A stretch of 64,000 nt of DNA from Mesorhizobium sp. (GTDB lineage: Bacteria; Pseudomonadota; Alphaproteobacteria; Rhizobiales; Rhizobiaceae): assembly GCA_019635735.1 (NCBI GenBank), contig JAHBYX010000014.1, positions 1 through 64,000 of the forward strand, in the 5' to 3' direction. Below the pieces are notes generated by a model, which saw nothing but the letters and a program-made list of their open reading frames with translations, searched no databases and was not told where the DNA came from. Within the stretch, counting starts at the first letter, position 1; each line of letters starts with the position of its first letter. Positions 37,375 to 47,270 of this stretch are shown here, one piece after another. Made by a program: the position numbers and the translations under genes.

Positions 37375-38313
37375 ATGACCCACGCATCGACAGCCTCGAA
37401 CGCCCAGGGCGTCGCCGCCGCCCACAGGGCGACCCGCCTCGGGATCACCTTCATGCTGCTCGCCATCTTGATGTTCGCGCTGAACGACACCCTCGGCAAA
37501 TGGCTCTTGGGCACCTATGCGGTCGGCCAACTGCTGTTCATCCGGACGTTCTCGGCTCTCGCGGTGATGACCCCGATCATCATGCGCGTCGGCTGGCGAA
37601 CGCTCTTCCCAACCCATCAGCGGGGGCTGCTCGCCGCGCGCGCCGCCATAGCCACCGCCGAGATCGGCGCCTTCTATGTCGCGGTCTCCTATCTGCCGCT
37701 CGCCGACACGATCACCTATTGGATGGCGGCGCCGATCTATGTCGCGGCGCTGTCGCCGCTGCTGCTTGGAGAGCATGTCGGCTGGCGGCGCTGGACGGCG
37801 ATCGTGGTCGGCTTCGTCGGCGTGGTCATCGCGCTCAATCCCTCGGCCGAGACGCTGACGCTTCCGGCTCTCGTGTCGATCGCGGGCAGCCTGCTGTTCA
37901 CGCTTCTGATGATCACCGGGCGGGCGCTGCGCGGCGCGTCTGACGTCGCCATGGTGTTCTGGCCGCTGGTGACGTCCGGCATCGCCGGCGCGCTGACCAT
38001 TCCCTTCGCCTGGACGACGCCGGCGCTCGACGACCTGGCGCTGCTCGCCCTGCTCGGCATCGTGGCCCTGGCGGCGCATCACTTCACCAACCGGTCGCTG
38101 GCGCTGGCCGACGCGTCGACCGTCACGCCCTATCAATACACGCTGCTGGTCTGGGCCATGCTGTTCGGCTGGCTGTTCTTCGGCGAGGTGCCGAAGGCGA
38201 ACGTGCTGGCGGGAGCGGCCGTGATCGTGGCGGCGGGCCTCTACATCTTTTTCCGCGAGCAGCGGCTCGGCAAGGCGCACACGGCGGAGCCGGGCGGCAG
38301 TTCGGTGGCGTGA
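37375..38313 (+). CDS. EamA/DMT-family transporter
   Basis: 312 residues from ATG 37375; ATG 37330, preceded by AAGGCGGG, would add 15 residues and cannot be excluded. About ten helices with LAILMFALNDTLGKWLLGTY, SYLPLADTITYWMAAPIY and ASTVTPYQYTLLVWAMLFGW, the typical EamA repeat features of the RhaT/S-adenosylmethionine-like exporter branch. Substrate unknown. Third DMT transporter in the window. Confidence 0.85.
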   Translation: MTHASTASNAQGVAAAHRATRLGITFMLLAILMFALNDTLGKWLLGTYAVGQLLFIRTFSALAVMTPIIMRVGWRTLFPTHQRGLLAARAAIATAEIGAFYVAVSYLPLADTITYWMAAPIYVAALSPLLLGEHVGWRRWTAIVVGFVGVVIALNPSAETLTLPALVSIAGSLLFTLLMITGRALRGASDVAMVFWPLVTSGIAGALTIPFAWTTPALDDLALLALLGIVALAAHHFTNRSLALADASTVTPYQYTLLVWAMLFGWLFFGEVPKANVLAGAAVIVAAGLYIFFREQRLGKAHTAEPGGSSVA

Positions 38314-38355
38314 AACGACGGCGCTCCTGACATCGACCTGTCAGGAGGTGGCGCG

Positions 38356-39651
38356 ATGCTGGAGGACACCGCTGGCACCATCCGGCGCTTGCCGCTAGAA
38401 GGCGCCTCCTTCGGGACCAGGACCATGCAGCAGCGCATCACCGCCCGCCGATCCGCGATCGGCTTCATTCTCGTCGTCGCGATCCTCGATATCGTCGCGA
38501 TGGGCATCGTCATTCCGGTCCTGCCGCCGCTGATCGAGGAATTCGCCGGCTCGACCTCCGATGCCGGCTGGATCAACGGCGTGTTCGTGGCGCTGTGGGC
38601 GCTGATGCAGTTCGTCGCCTCGCCGGTGATCGGCTCGCTCTCCGACCGCCACGGCCGGCGGCCGGTGATCCTCATTTCGGCGGCGGGGCTCTCGGCCGAC
38701 TATGTGCTGATGGCAGTGGCGCCGAACCTGTGGTGGCTGGCGCTCGGCCGCATCATCACCGGCATCACCACGTCGTCCTTCACCACCGTCTATGCCTACA
38801 TGGCCGACGTGACGCCGCCGGAAGGCAGGGCCAAGGCCTACGGGCTGATCGGCGCGGCTTTCGGCGGCGGCTTCGTGCTCGGACCGCTGATCGGCGGCGT
38901 GCTGGGCGAGATCTCGCCGCGCGCGCCGTTCTGGTTCGCCGCCGCGCTGAGCGGTGTCGTCTTCGTCTACGGACTGTTCGTGATGCCGGAATCACTGGCG
39001 CCGGAGAAGCGCATGGCGTTTTCCTGGCGGCGGGCCAATCCGTTCGGCGCGCTGATGCTGCTCAAGTCGCACCGCGAACTGTCGGGCCTGGCGAGCGTGA
39101 ACTTCCTGCTGCATTTCTCCCACCACGTCTTCTCGGCCGTGTGGGTGCTCTATGCAGGGAGCCAGTTCGGCCTGTCGACGGCGCAGGTCGGCATGCTGCT
39201 CGCGGCCGCGGGCGGGCTCGACATGGTCGTGCAGGGCCTGTTCGTCGGGCCGGTGACGAAACGGCTGGGCGAACGCACGACGATGATCCTCGGCCTGTCG
39301 GGCGGCGCGGTCGGCCTCGCAGCGATGGGGCTGGCGCCGGACGCGCTCTGGTTCGGGCTGGCGCTGCTGCCCAATGCGCTGTGGGGCCTGGCGATGCCGA
39401 CGCTGCAATCGCTGATGACGAAGCTCGTGTCGGAGAGCGAGCAGGGACAACTGCAGGGTGCCAACATGAGCGTCGCCTCGATCGCCGGCGTCGCCTCGCC
39501 GCTGTTCTTCGGCTGGGTCTATTCGCGCACGGTCGTCGAAGGCGCCGCACTGCCGTTTCCGGGCGCGTCGTTCGTGATCGCAGCCGCAATCCTGGCCCTA
39601 GGGGCCTGTCTCGGCTGGGCTGTTGCCCGCCGCGCAATGCGGGCTGTATAG
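38356..39651 (+). CDS. MFS transporter, TetA-like (DHA1 family)
   Basis: 431 residues and 12 transmembrane helices. It shows motif A between helices 2 and 3 (GSLSDRHGRRPVILISAAG) and motif C-like GGFVLGPLIGGVLG. The family exports tetracycline or other small drugs by proton exchange; the drug here is not identifiable. ATG 38356 has a strong SD (AGGAGGTGGCGCG), so it is preferred over ATG 38425, though the 23-residue tail before the first helix is longer than usual. Confidence 0.85.
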   Translation: MLEDTAGTIRRLPLEGASFGTRTMQQRITARRSAIGFILVVAILDIVAMGIVIPVLPPLIEEFAGSTSDAGWINGVFVALWALMQFVASPVIGSLSDRHGRRPVILISAAGLSADYVLMAVAPNLWWLALGRIITGITTSSFTTVYAYMADVTPPEGRAKAYGLIGAAFGGGFVLGPLIGGVLGEISPRAPFWFAAALSGVVFVYGLFVMPESLAPEKRMAFSWRRANPFGALMLLKSHRELSGLASVNFLLHFSHHVFSAVWVLYAGSQFGLSTAQVGMLLAAAGGLDMVVQGLFVGPVTKRLGERTTMILGLSGGAVGLAAMGLAPDALWFGLALLPNALWGLAMPTLQSLMTKLVSESEQGQLQGANMSVASIAGVASPLFFGWVYSRTVVEGAALPFPGASFVIAAAILALGACLGWAVARRAMRAV

Positions 39652-39677
39652 AGCGCCGCATCTTCGGGAGAGTCGCC

Positions 39678-40892
39678 TTGACCGACATCGCCGCGCCCGC
39701 GCCGCGCACGACCGCCAACGCCACCGTCTTCGGCGTGCTCTTCGCGGTGAGTGGCTGCCACCTGCTCAACGACATGATGCAGTCGCTGCTGGCGGCGCTC
39801 TATCCGATGCTGAAGGCCGACTATGGCCTCGCCTTCTGGCAGGTCGGGCTCCTGACCTTTGCCTTCCAGGTGACGGCCTCGCTGCTGCAGCCGGTGATCG
39901 GGCTCTACACCGACAAGCGGCCGATCCCCTATTCGCTGCCCTTCGGCAGCGCATCGACGCTGTTCGGCCTCTTGCTCCTGGCGACCTCGTCGACCTATCC
40001 GCTGCTGGTGCTGGGCGCCTCCTTCATCGGCATCGGCTCGGCGATCTTCCATCCCGAATCCTCGCGCATCGCCCGCCTTGCCTCGGGCGGGCGCTACGGC
40101 CTGGCGCAATCGGTGTTCCAGGTCGGCGGCAATTTCGGCACGGCGATCGGCCCGCTGCTCGCCGCCTTCATCGTCGTGCCGCGCGGCCAGGGGAGCGTCG
40201 CCTGGTTCACGGTCGCGGCCCTCCTGTCGATGGTCATCCTCTACCAGGTGGGCGCCTGGTACAGCCGCTACCGCGCCAATGCGGCGAAGCGGCCGGCCGG
40301 CGCAGAGCCGATGCGCCTGCCGCGCAACACGGTGACGGTGGCGCTCGTCGTGCTGGCGCTGCTGACTTTCTCCAAGAACATCTACATGGTCAGCCTGTCG
40401 AGCTACTACACATTCTACGTCATCGAGAAGTTCGGCGTCTCGGTGCAGCACTCGCAGGTGATGCTGTTCATCTTCCTCGGCGCCGCCGCCGCGGGCACCA
40501 TCCTCGGCGGGCCGATCGGCGACCGCTTCGGCGCGCGCACGGTGATCTGGTTCTCGATCCTCGGTTCGCTGCCCTTCACGCTTATGATGCCCTATGCCGA
40601 CCTGTTCTGGACGCAGGTCCTGTCGGCGGTCATCGGGCTCGTTCTCGCCTCCGCCTTCCCGGCGATCGTCGTCTTCGCGCAGGAACTGGTGCCCGGCCGC
40701 GTCGGCCTGATCGCCGGCATCTTCTTCGGCTTCGCCTTCGGCATCGCAGGCATCGCGGCGGCGGTGCTGGGTGTCGTCGCCGACGCAAAGGGCATCGAGT
40801 TCGTCTACGCGGTCTGCTCCTACCTGCCGCTGCTCGGCCTGCTGACGGTCTTCCTGCCCAATATGCGCCGTTTGCGCGGAGCGGCGCACTGA
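39678..40892 (+). CDS. MFS transporter, fosmidomycin-resistance (Fsr) type
   Basis: 404 residues from a TTG at 39678 after TCGGGAGAGTCGCC. Twelve helices. The N-terminal segment SGCHLLNDMMQSLLAALYPML and GIGSAIFHPESSRIARLASG are hallmarks of the Fsr group of the MFS, with the duplicated GGRYGLAQSVFQVGGNFGTA loop. Efflux of fosmidomycin-like compounds is the known role of E. coli Fsr; the substrate here is unproven. It starts 26 bases after the other MFS gene, so they are probably co-transcribed. Confidence 0.86.
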   Translation: MTDIAAPAPRTTANATVFGVLFAVSGCHLLNDMMQSLLAALYPMLKADYGLAFWQVGLLTFAFQVTASLLQPVIGLYTDKRPIPYSLPFGSASTLFGLLLLATSSTYPLLVLGASFIGIGSAIFHPESSRIARLASGGRYGLAQSVFQVGGNFGTAIGPLLAAFIVVPRGQGSVAWFTVAALLSMVILYQVGAWYSRYRANAAKRPAGAEPMRLPRNTVTVALVVLALLTFSKNIYMVSLSSYYTFYVIEKFGVSVQHSQVMLFIFLGAAAAGTILGGPIGDRFGARTVIWFSILGSLPFTLMMPYADLFWTQVLSAVIGLVLASAFPAIVVFAQELVPGRVGLIAGIFFGFAFGIAGIAAAVLGVVADAKGIEFVYAVCSYLPLLGLLTVFLPNMRRLRGAAH

Positions 40893-40938
40893 ACGACCCA
40901 TTCCAAAGCGGGGTCAAATCAGGCTATAGACCCCGCCG

Positions 40939-43749
40939 ATGGCGAGAATTCCCCTGAAGCTCGAGAAGATGGTCGACGGCGAGGCGCTGCGCCGCGAGCT
41001 GACGGCGCTGACCGCGTCGACCGGTGGCGACGGGTCGAGCCCGGCCGTTCGTCAGCAGGCGGTGGACCTGTTCAAGCGCACCATCCTGGAGGGCCGCAAG
41101 GAAGCCGAGGCGATGCTCTTGCAGGACGGCGGCGGCTCGGCCTGCGCCGAACGCCTGTCGCATCTGATGGACGAGGTTATCCGCGCCCTCTACGACTTCG
41201 CCACCGTCCACGTCTACCGCTCCAAGAACCGCTCGGCCGCCGAGCGCATGGCGGTGATCGCGGTGGGTGGCTACGGTCGCGGCACGCTGGCCCCCGGCTC
41301 CGACATCGATCTCCTGTTCGTGCTGCCCTACAAGCAGACGCCGTGGGGCGAGCAGGTCGCCGAATACATGCTCTACGTGCTGTGGGATCTTGGTCTCAAG
41401 GTCGGCCATGCAACGCGCAACATCGACGAATGTATCCGCCTGTCGCGCGGCGACATCACCATCCGCACCTCGATCCTGGAAGCCCGCTTCCTGTGGGGCG
41501 ACCAGAAGCTGTTCGACGACCTCGTCGCGCGCTTCGACGAGGAGGTCGTCAAGGACACCGGGCCGGAATATGTCCATGCCAAGCTTGCCGAGCGGGACGA
41601 GCGGCATCGCAAGGCGGGCGAGAGCCGCTACGTCGTCGAACCCAATGTGAAGGACGGCAAGGGCGGCCTGCGCGACCTGCACACGCTGTTCTGGATCGGC
41701 AAGTATTTCTACCGCGTGCGCACGGGCGGGGAACTGGTGGAGAAGGGCGTCTTCACCGCCGCGGAATACAGGCAGTTCCTCAAGGCCGAGGATTTCCTCT
41801 GGGCGGTGCGCTGCCACATGCATTTCGCCACCGGCAAAGCCGAGGAGCGGCTGCATTTCGACATCCAGCGCGAGATCGCGGAGCGCCTCGGATATACGAG
41901 CCATCCGGGCCTCTCGGCGGTCGAGCGCTTCATGAAGCACTACTTCCTCGTCGCCAAGGACGTCGGAGACCTGACCCGCATCTTCTGCGCGGCACTCGAG
42001 GAGGAGCAGGCCAAGCACGTGCCGGGCTTCAACCGCCTGTTCCTCTCGTTCTCGCGGCGCAGGAAGAAGCTGCCCGGCACCAGCGATTTCCTGGTCGACA
42101 ACAGCCGCATCAACATCGCCGCCGCCGACATCTTCGAAAAGGACCCGGTCAACCTGCTCAGGCTGTTCTGGCTGGCCGACAGGCACGGCCTCGAATACCA
42201 CCCGGACGCGCTGAAGCTTGTCACCCGCTCGCTCGGCCTCATCGACCGCAACCTGCGCCGCAACGAGGAGGCCAACCGCCTTTTCATGGAGATCCTGACG
42301 TCCGACCGGAACCCGGAGCTGAACATGCGCCGGATGAACGAGGCCGGTGTGCTCGGTCGCCTGATCCCCGACTTCGGCAAGATTGTCGCGATGATGCAGT
42401 TCAACATGTATCATCACTACACGGTGGACGAGCACCTGATCCGTTGCATCGGCGTGCTGTCGGAACTTGAGCACGGGGACGGCGAGAAGCTGCACCCGCT
42501 GTCGCACAAGCTCATGCCGGGCCTGAAGGCGCAGCGCGAGCTGCTCTATACCGCGGTGCTGCTGCACGATATCGCCAAGGGCAGGCCGGAAGACCACTCG
42601 GAAGCGGGCGGCAAGATCGCGCGGCGGCTCTGCCCGCACATGGGTTTCAATCCCGCCGAGACCGATACGATCGCCTGGCTGGTCGAGAACCATCTGGTGA
42701 TGTCGCTGATGGCGCAGACGCGCGATCTCAACGACCGCAAGACCATCGAGGACTTTGCCGCGGTCGTCCAGTCGGTCGAACGGCTGAAGCTGCTCCTGGT
42801 GCTGACCGTCTGCGACATCCGCGGGGTCGGACCGGGCGTCTGGAACGGCTGGAAAGGCCAGTTGCTGCGCACTCTCTACTACGAGACGGAACTGCTACTG
42901 ACCGGCGGCTTCTCCGAAGTCGCGCGCGAGACGAGGGCGGCCGCTGCCAGGGCGCGGTTGCTGGAAGCGCTGCCCGGCTGGAGCGAGCGCGACGCCAAGC
43001 GCCTCGTCAAGCTGCATTACGACAATTACCTTCTGACAGTCGATCTCAAGGATCAATTGCGCCACGCCGATTTCATCCGGCAGGCGGATGCCACCCGCAA
43101 GAGCTTGGCGACGACGGTCAGGACGCTCGAATTCGAGGGCGTGACGGAGATCACCGTGCTGGCGCCAGACCATCCGCGCCTGCTCTCCGTCATCGCCGGC
43201 GCCTGTGCGGCGGCCGGCGGCAACATCGTCGATGCGCAGATCTTCACGACGACGGACGGGCGGGCGCTGGACACGATCCTGATCGGCCGTGAGTTCGATC
43301 TCGACGAGGACGAACGCCGCCGCGGCGAGCGTGTCGGCAGGCTGATCGAGGACGTGTTGTCGGGCCGCTCCTGGCTGCCGGAGATGATCGAGAAGCGGAC
43401 CAAGCCGAAGCGCGGCAGCAGGGCGTTCACCATCGAGCCGTTCGCGGAGATCCGCAACACGCTGTCGAACCGCTTCTCCGTCATCGAGGTCGAGGGGCTC
43501 GACCGGCCGGGCCTGCTGTCGGAGATCACCGGCGCGATCTCGGATCTGTCTCTCGACATCGCCTCGGCCCACATCACGACATTCGGCGAGAAGGTGATCG
43601 ACACGTTCTACGTGACCGACCTCACCGGCCAGAAGATCGAGAACCCGACGCGCCAGGCGGCGATCCGCGACAGGCTGATTGCGACACTGCAGGGCGGCGA
43701 GGCGCGGCCGCAGCGTGCCAAGGCGGCCGAAGCGGTGGCGGCGAAGTGA
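40939..43749 (+). CDS. glnD: Bifunctional [protein-PII] uridylyltransferase/uridylyl-removing enzyme
   Basis: 936 residues. The nucleotidyltransferase site has GGYGRGTLAPGSDIDLLF (about 110-127) with the DxD metal ligands. The central HD domain has LLHDIAKGRPEDHS (near 540) for removal of UMP. Two ACT domains (about 735-810 and 845-925, LDRPGLLSEITGAISD) sense glutamine. It is the primary nitrogen sensor, acting on PII proteins upstream of NtrBC and sigma-54. It is followed by murJ 19 bases later. Confidence 0.97.
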   Translation: MARIPLKLEKMVDGEALRRELTALTASTGGDGSSPAVRQQAVDLFKRTILEGRKEAEAMLLQDGGGSACAERLSHLMDEVIRALYDFATVHVYRSKNRSAAERMAVIAVGGYGRGTLAPGSDIDLLFVLPYKQTPWGEQVAEYMLYVLWDLGLKVGHATRNIDECIRLSRGDITIRTSILEARFLWGDQKLFDDLVARFDEEVVKDTGPEYVHAKLAERDERHRKAGESRYVVEPNVKDGKGGLRDLHTLFWIGKYFYRVRTGGELVEKGVFTAAEYRQFLKAEDFLWAVRCHMHFATGKAEERLHFDIQREIAERLGYTSHPGLSAVERFMKHYFLVAKDVGDLTRIFCAALEEEQAKHVPGFNRLFLSFSRRRKKLPGTSDFLVDNSRINIAAADIFEKDPVNLLRLFWLADRHGLEYHPDALKLVTRSLGLIDRNLRRNEEANRLFMEILTSDRNPELNMRRMNEAGVLGRLIPDFGKIVAMMQFNMYHHYTVDEHLIRCIGVLSELEHGDGEKLHPLSHKLMPGLKAQRELLYTAVLLHDIAKGRPEDHSEAGGKIARRLCPHMGFNPAETDTIAWLVENHLVMSLMAQTRDLNDRKTIEDFAAVVQSVERLKLLLVLTVCDIRGVGPGVWNGWKGQLLRTLYYETELLLTGGFSEVARETRAAAARARLLEALPGWSERDAKRLVKLHYDNYLLTVDLKDQLRHADFIRQADATRKSLATTVRTLEFEGVTEITVLAPDHPRLLSVIAGACAAAGGNIVDAQIFTTTDGRALDTILIGREFDLDEDERRRGERVGRLIEDVLSGRSWLPEMIEKRTKPKRGSRAFTIEPFAEIRNTLSNRFSVIEVEGLDRPGLLSEITGAISDLSLDIASAHITTFGEKVIDTFYVTDLTGQKIENPTRQAAIRDRLIATLQGGEARPQRAKAAEAVAAK

Positions 43750-43768
43750 GCGGACGGCGCGAGACAAG

Positions 43769-45328
43769 ATGAGCCTCGTCAAGAAATTCGCGACCGTCGG
43801 TTCGGGAACGATGGCAAGCCGCATCCTCGGCTTTGCCCGCGAGATGCTGATGGCGGCAGCGGTGGGCACCGGCCCGGTCGCCGAAGCCTTCTATGCCGCG
43901 TTCCAGTTTCCCAACACGTTCCGCCGCCTCTTTGCCGAGGGCGCATTCAATGCCGCCTTCGTGCCGCTCTTCGCCCGTGAGATAGAGGCGAACGGCGTCG
44001 AGGGAGCGAAGAAGTTCTCCGAGGAAGTGTTCGGCGTTCTCTTCACCATCCTGACCGTGCTGACGATCGGCATGGAACTGGCGATGCCCTTCGTCATCCG
44101 CTACGCGATCGCGCCGGGATTTGCCGACGATCCGGCCAAGCTGGACATGACGGTGACGCTGGCGATGATCATGTTCCCCTACCTGGTCTGCATGTCGCTC
44201 GGCGCGATGATGGCTGGCATGCTCAACTCGCTGCACAAGTATTTCGCGGCCGCGATCGCGCCGGTGTTCCTGAACGTCATCCTGGTCGGCATCCTGGCGG
44301 TGGTCTGGTATCGCGGTGCCGAGGGACAGATGGTCGGCGAAGCACTGGCCTGGGGCGTGCTGGCGGCGGGGCTGGTGCAACTCGCCATCGTCTGGTTCGC
44401 TGTGCGACGGGCGGGAGTACATATCGGCCTTCGCCGGCCGCGCCTGACGCCGAACGTCAAGCGCCTGCTCTGGCTGGCGCTGCCTGCCGCGATCACCGGC
44501 GGCATCACCCAGATCAACACGCTGATCGGGACGGCCATCGCCTCGGGCCGCGCCGGCGCGGTTCCCTCGCTCAATCTCGCCGACCGTGTCTACCAGCTAC
44601 CGCTCGGCGTCGTCGGCGTCGCAGTGGGCGTGGTGCTGCTGCCCGAACTCGCACGCGCGTTGCGCGCCGGACACCTGAAGGACGCGGCCAACCTGCAGAA
44701 CCGGTCGGTCGAGTTCACCCTCTTCCTGACGCTTCCCGCAGCCGCTGCGCTGATGGTCATCGCTGAGCCGATCGTGCGCGTGCTCTACGAGCGCGGCGCC
44801 TTCACGCCGCAGGACACCGCCGTCGTCGCCGAAGTGCTCGCGATCTTCGGCATCGGGCTGCCGGCCTTCGTGCTGATCAAGGCCTTCACGCCCGGCTTCT
44901 TCGCCCGCGAAGACACCCGCACGCCGATGATCTTCGCGGCGATCTCGGTGGCCTTGAACATCTCGGTCGCGCTGACCCTGTTCCCGTCGATGGGCGCGCC
45001 GGGCATCGCGACCGCGTCGGCCGTCTCAGGCTGGACGAATGCGGGCCTGCTGTTCGGCACCCTGGTCTGGCGGGGCCACTGGGGCAGCGACCGGCCGCTT
45101 CTGCTGCGCCTGCCGCGCATCCTTCTGAGTTCGGCCGTGATGGCAGGCTTCCTCTGGTTTACGGCCGACCGGCTCTCGGCCTGGCTCACGCACGATGCGC
45201 TCTTTGTGCACCAGGCAATGGCGCTCGCCATGCTCGTCGTCGGCGCGATGGCGATCTATTTCGGCCTGGCTTTCGCAACCGGCGGCGCCGATATCGGGAT
45301 GATCAGGCGGAACGTCAGGCGCGGCTAG
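43769..45328 (+). CDS. murJ: Lipid II flippase MurJ
   Basis: 519 residues with about 14 helices of the MVF/MOP superfamily. The N-terminus MSLVKKFATVGSGTMASRIL and FPNTFRRLFAEGAFNAAFVPLF (with the conserved Arg-rich loop) are characteristic. It moves lipid II to the periplasmic face for peptidoglycan synthesis. ATG 43769 is chosen as the family start. Located directly after glnD, as in related rhizobia. Confidence 0.96.
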   Translation: MSLVKKFATVGSGTMASRILGFAREMLMAAAVGTGPVAEAFYAAFQFPNTFRRLFAEGAFNAAFVPLFAREIEANGVEGAKKFSEEVFGVLFTILTVLTIGMELAMPFVIRYAIAPGFADDPAKLDMTVTLAMIMFPYLVCMSLGAMMAGMLNSLHKYFAAAIAPVFLNVILVGILAVVWYRGAEGQMVGEALAWGVLAAGLVQLAIVWFAVRRAGVHIGLRRPRLTPNVKRLLWLALPAAITGGITQINTLIGTAIASGRAGAVPSLNLADRVYQLPLGVVGVAVGVVLLPELARALRAGHLKDAANLQNRSVEFTLFLTLPAAAALMVIAEPIVRVLYERGAFTPQDTAVVAEVLAIFGIGLPAFVLIKAFTPGFFAREDTRTPMIFAAISVALNISVALTLFPSMGAPGIATASAVSGWTNAGLLFGTLVWRGHWGSDRPLLLRLPRILLSSAVMAGFLWFTADRLSAWLTHDALFVHQAMALAMLVVGAMAIYFGLAFATGGADIGMIRRNVRRG

Positions 45329-45465
45329 ATCAAGACGGCCGCTCGCGATCAGGGATATGTGAAGTCGCTCACGGACGTGGTCCCGCACGCGTTCTATCCT
45401 CGTATCCCCGGTGGACGGCATGATCGGCCACGCCCTCCACCGCGGCGCCCGAGGGGTCGAGAGGG

Positions 45466-46320
45466 ATGGCGGACGGCACCAGCGAGAAGGAGAAAGACGT
45501 CGGCGATGACGTCATGGCTCGGGTGCATGCGCTCCTGAAGGAGAAGGAAGCCATCTCCGAGAAGAAGGGCTTCTGGTATTTCGTGTCGAGCGGCTTCTTC
45601 TTCATGCTGGTCGGCGCGGTCTCGCTGGGTTTCGCCTTCTATTCGATGGGCAACACCCATGCCTCTTTCACCTTCGTTCTGGTGGTCGTGGGCGTGGCAG
45701 TGCTGCTCTACGGCACCGGCACGCAAGGGGTCGGCAATTTCGAGACGACGGCCGGAGCGGCCACCTACAAGCTAGGCATCGCCGGCGGCGCCGGGATACT
45801 GGCCTTCGCGGTGGGCTACGGCATCGTCGCCAAGTCGCCGGAGATCAAGCGCGCCTTCCAGATCGAGAAGCGCTACATCCGCCTGGCTTTCGAGCCGTCG
45901 ATGAAGGACGGCGTTTCCACCTTCGAAGGCTATGTGCCCGAAGTGGTCATCGACGGAGTCGCAGCGCCCGTCTACCGCAACGGCGATTCCTTCGTCGCTT
46001 TCGTGAGCTACTTCGACAATCGCCCTCTGACCAAGGTGCGGGTGCTGGCGCGGCTACACTATGTCGGGCCCGAAGACCGTCGCAACGGTTCGCTGCGTTC
46101 GAACGTGCTGGTCGACCGGACGATCGATATCGATCACACGAAGCCGACAATCGACGACGGCAGCATCGACTTTCCGCGCTATCCGGACGTGCTGGAGATC
46201 TCCATGGCGCGCGACGAGCGTAGCGAGAGCGAGCAAAGGGTGATCGATGCCTTCAATGGCGGCGTGTCGGGCGACCCGGCGGCCGAACTGCCGCCCTCGG
46301 CGCTGGTGCCGGCGCTATGA
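45466..46320 (+). CDS. Unknown membrane protein with soluble C-terminal domain
   Basis: 284 residues; no family recognised. An acidic/basic N-terminal coiled segment (MADGTSEKEKDVGDDVMARV, HALLKEKEAISEKKG) precedes three hydrophobic helices (SSGFFFMLVGAVSLGFAFYS, SFTFVLVVVGVAVLLYG, GIAGGAGILAFAVGYGIVA). A soluble domain from about 120 to 284 is rich in beta-strand (RYIRLAFEP, APVYRNGDSFVAFVSYF, TKVRVLARLHYVG). Its stop overlaps the start of the next gene (ATGA), so the two are translationally coupled. Confidence 0.72.
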   Translation: MADGTSEKEKDVGDDVMARVHALLKEKEAISEKKGFWYFVSSGFFFMLVGAVSLGFAFYSMGNTHASFTFVLVVVGVAVLLYGTGTQGVGNFETTAGAATYKLGIAGGAGILAFAVGYGIVAKSPEIKRAFQIEKRYIRLAFEPSMKDGVSTFEGYVPEVVIDGVAAPVYRNGDSFVAFVSYFDNRPLTKVRVLARLHYVGPEDRRNGSLRSNVLVDRTIDIDHTKPTIDDGSIDFPRYPDVLEISMARDERSESEQRVIDAFNGGVSGDPAAELPPSALVPAL

Positions 46321-47120
46321 GACGCGTCGCTGCCCTGGCCTTGCTGGCGTTTGCAGCGGGTATGACGCTGGCACCGGCGAAAGCGCAGGCGCAAAGCGGC
46401 GACCTGTGCGGTGACGTCCGCGAACAGCTCCTGGTCTCGGATCCCCTGCAGAAGGAACAGATGCAGCAGAGCCGCCACCTGTCGGGCGATCTTCTTTTCG
46501 GTTCGAGCGGCACTTTGCGGTGCCTCATCGATATGTTGCGAGAGCCGGGCATCAATGTGACGTCGACTGACATAGACCCGATCCAGGGTCACTGGCTGCT
46601 TCGCATCACCGGCGCGATCCGGTCGATCCTGACAACCCGTGGCACGAGCGCGATTCGCGAGTTCCGCGCCGCCGACGATCTCGCCACAACCTCCGTGCTC
46701 GCCTTCGCAGCACGCTCGGCGGAGGCGGGCCTGCGCGTCAACGCCACGCTGGTGCTCGCCGACGTGATCGACGACTCGACGGTCTGCGTGCCGATCGACC
46801 ACCTTTACGACCCTTCGCTGGCAGCTACGGAGGGCGGCACGAGCGGGCGCATCAACCTGATCGGCGTCATCTCGGTCGTGGCACCCTGGGCCTATCGGCC
46901 GACCTACCAGAACATCGAGCGTCTGCTGGAAAGGCTGAACGCCGACGTAAAGGGGAAGGACCTCGCGCAGACGAAGGAAGTCATCGCAAATCTCCAGGCG
47001 CGCCTCGACTTCCAGAAGAAGACGCAGAAAGCGCCGAACATGAATTCCGACCTGCCCTTCGACCAGCAGGACTGCACGCTCTATCGTCCGATGTGGGCTG
47101 GCCTGAACCTTAGATACTGA
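46317..47120 (+). CDS. Unknown exported protein
   Basis: 267 residues; no family recognised. A signal peptide (MRRVAALALLAFAAGMTLAP, cleavage near KAQAQ) is followed by a soluble region with two well-separated cysteines (DLCGDV, LRCLIDM), a third (STVCVP) and a fourth (QQDCTL), which could form disulphides in the periplasm. The C-terminal part is helical (NIERLLERLNADVKGKDLAQ). The start overlaps the upstream membrane gene stop, so the two probably form a complex or pathway at the inner membrane; this is inference. Confidence 0.72.
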   Translation: MRRVAALALLAFAAGMTLAPAKAQAQSGDLCGDVREQLLVSDPLQKEQMQQSRHLSGDLLFGSSGTLRCLIDMLREPGINVTSTDIDPIQGHWLLRITGAIRSILTTRGTSAIREFRAADDLATTSVLAFAARSAEAGLRVNATLVLADVIDDSTVCVPIDHLYDPSLAATEGGTSGRINLIGVISVVAPWAYRPTYQNIERLLERLNADVKGKDLAQTKEVIANLQARLDFQKKTQKAPNMNSDLPFDQQDCTLYRPMWAGLNLRY

Positions 47121-47270
47121 GCGCGCGATCGCGGTCCGGTCCACGCACCCGGACCGACTTCCCGCCCCTTGATTGTCGTCCCGCCATCCGCCATAAGCCC
47201 GGCTCGTTTCGCCTGCCCCGAACGGGATCGTCCCGGGGGCTTGGGCCCTCCACCAGCCACGGAACCGATC

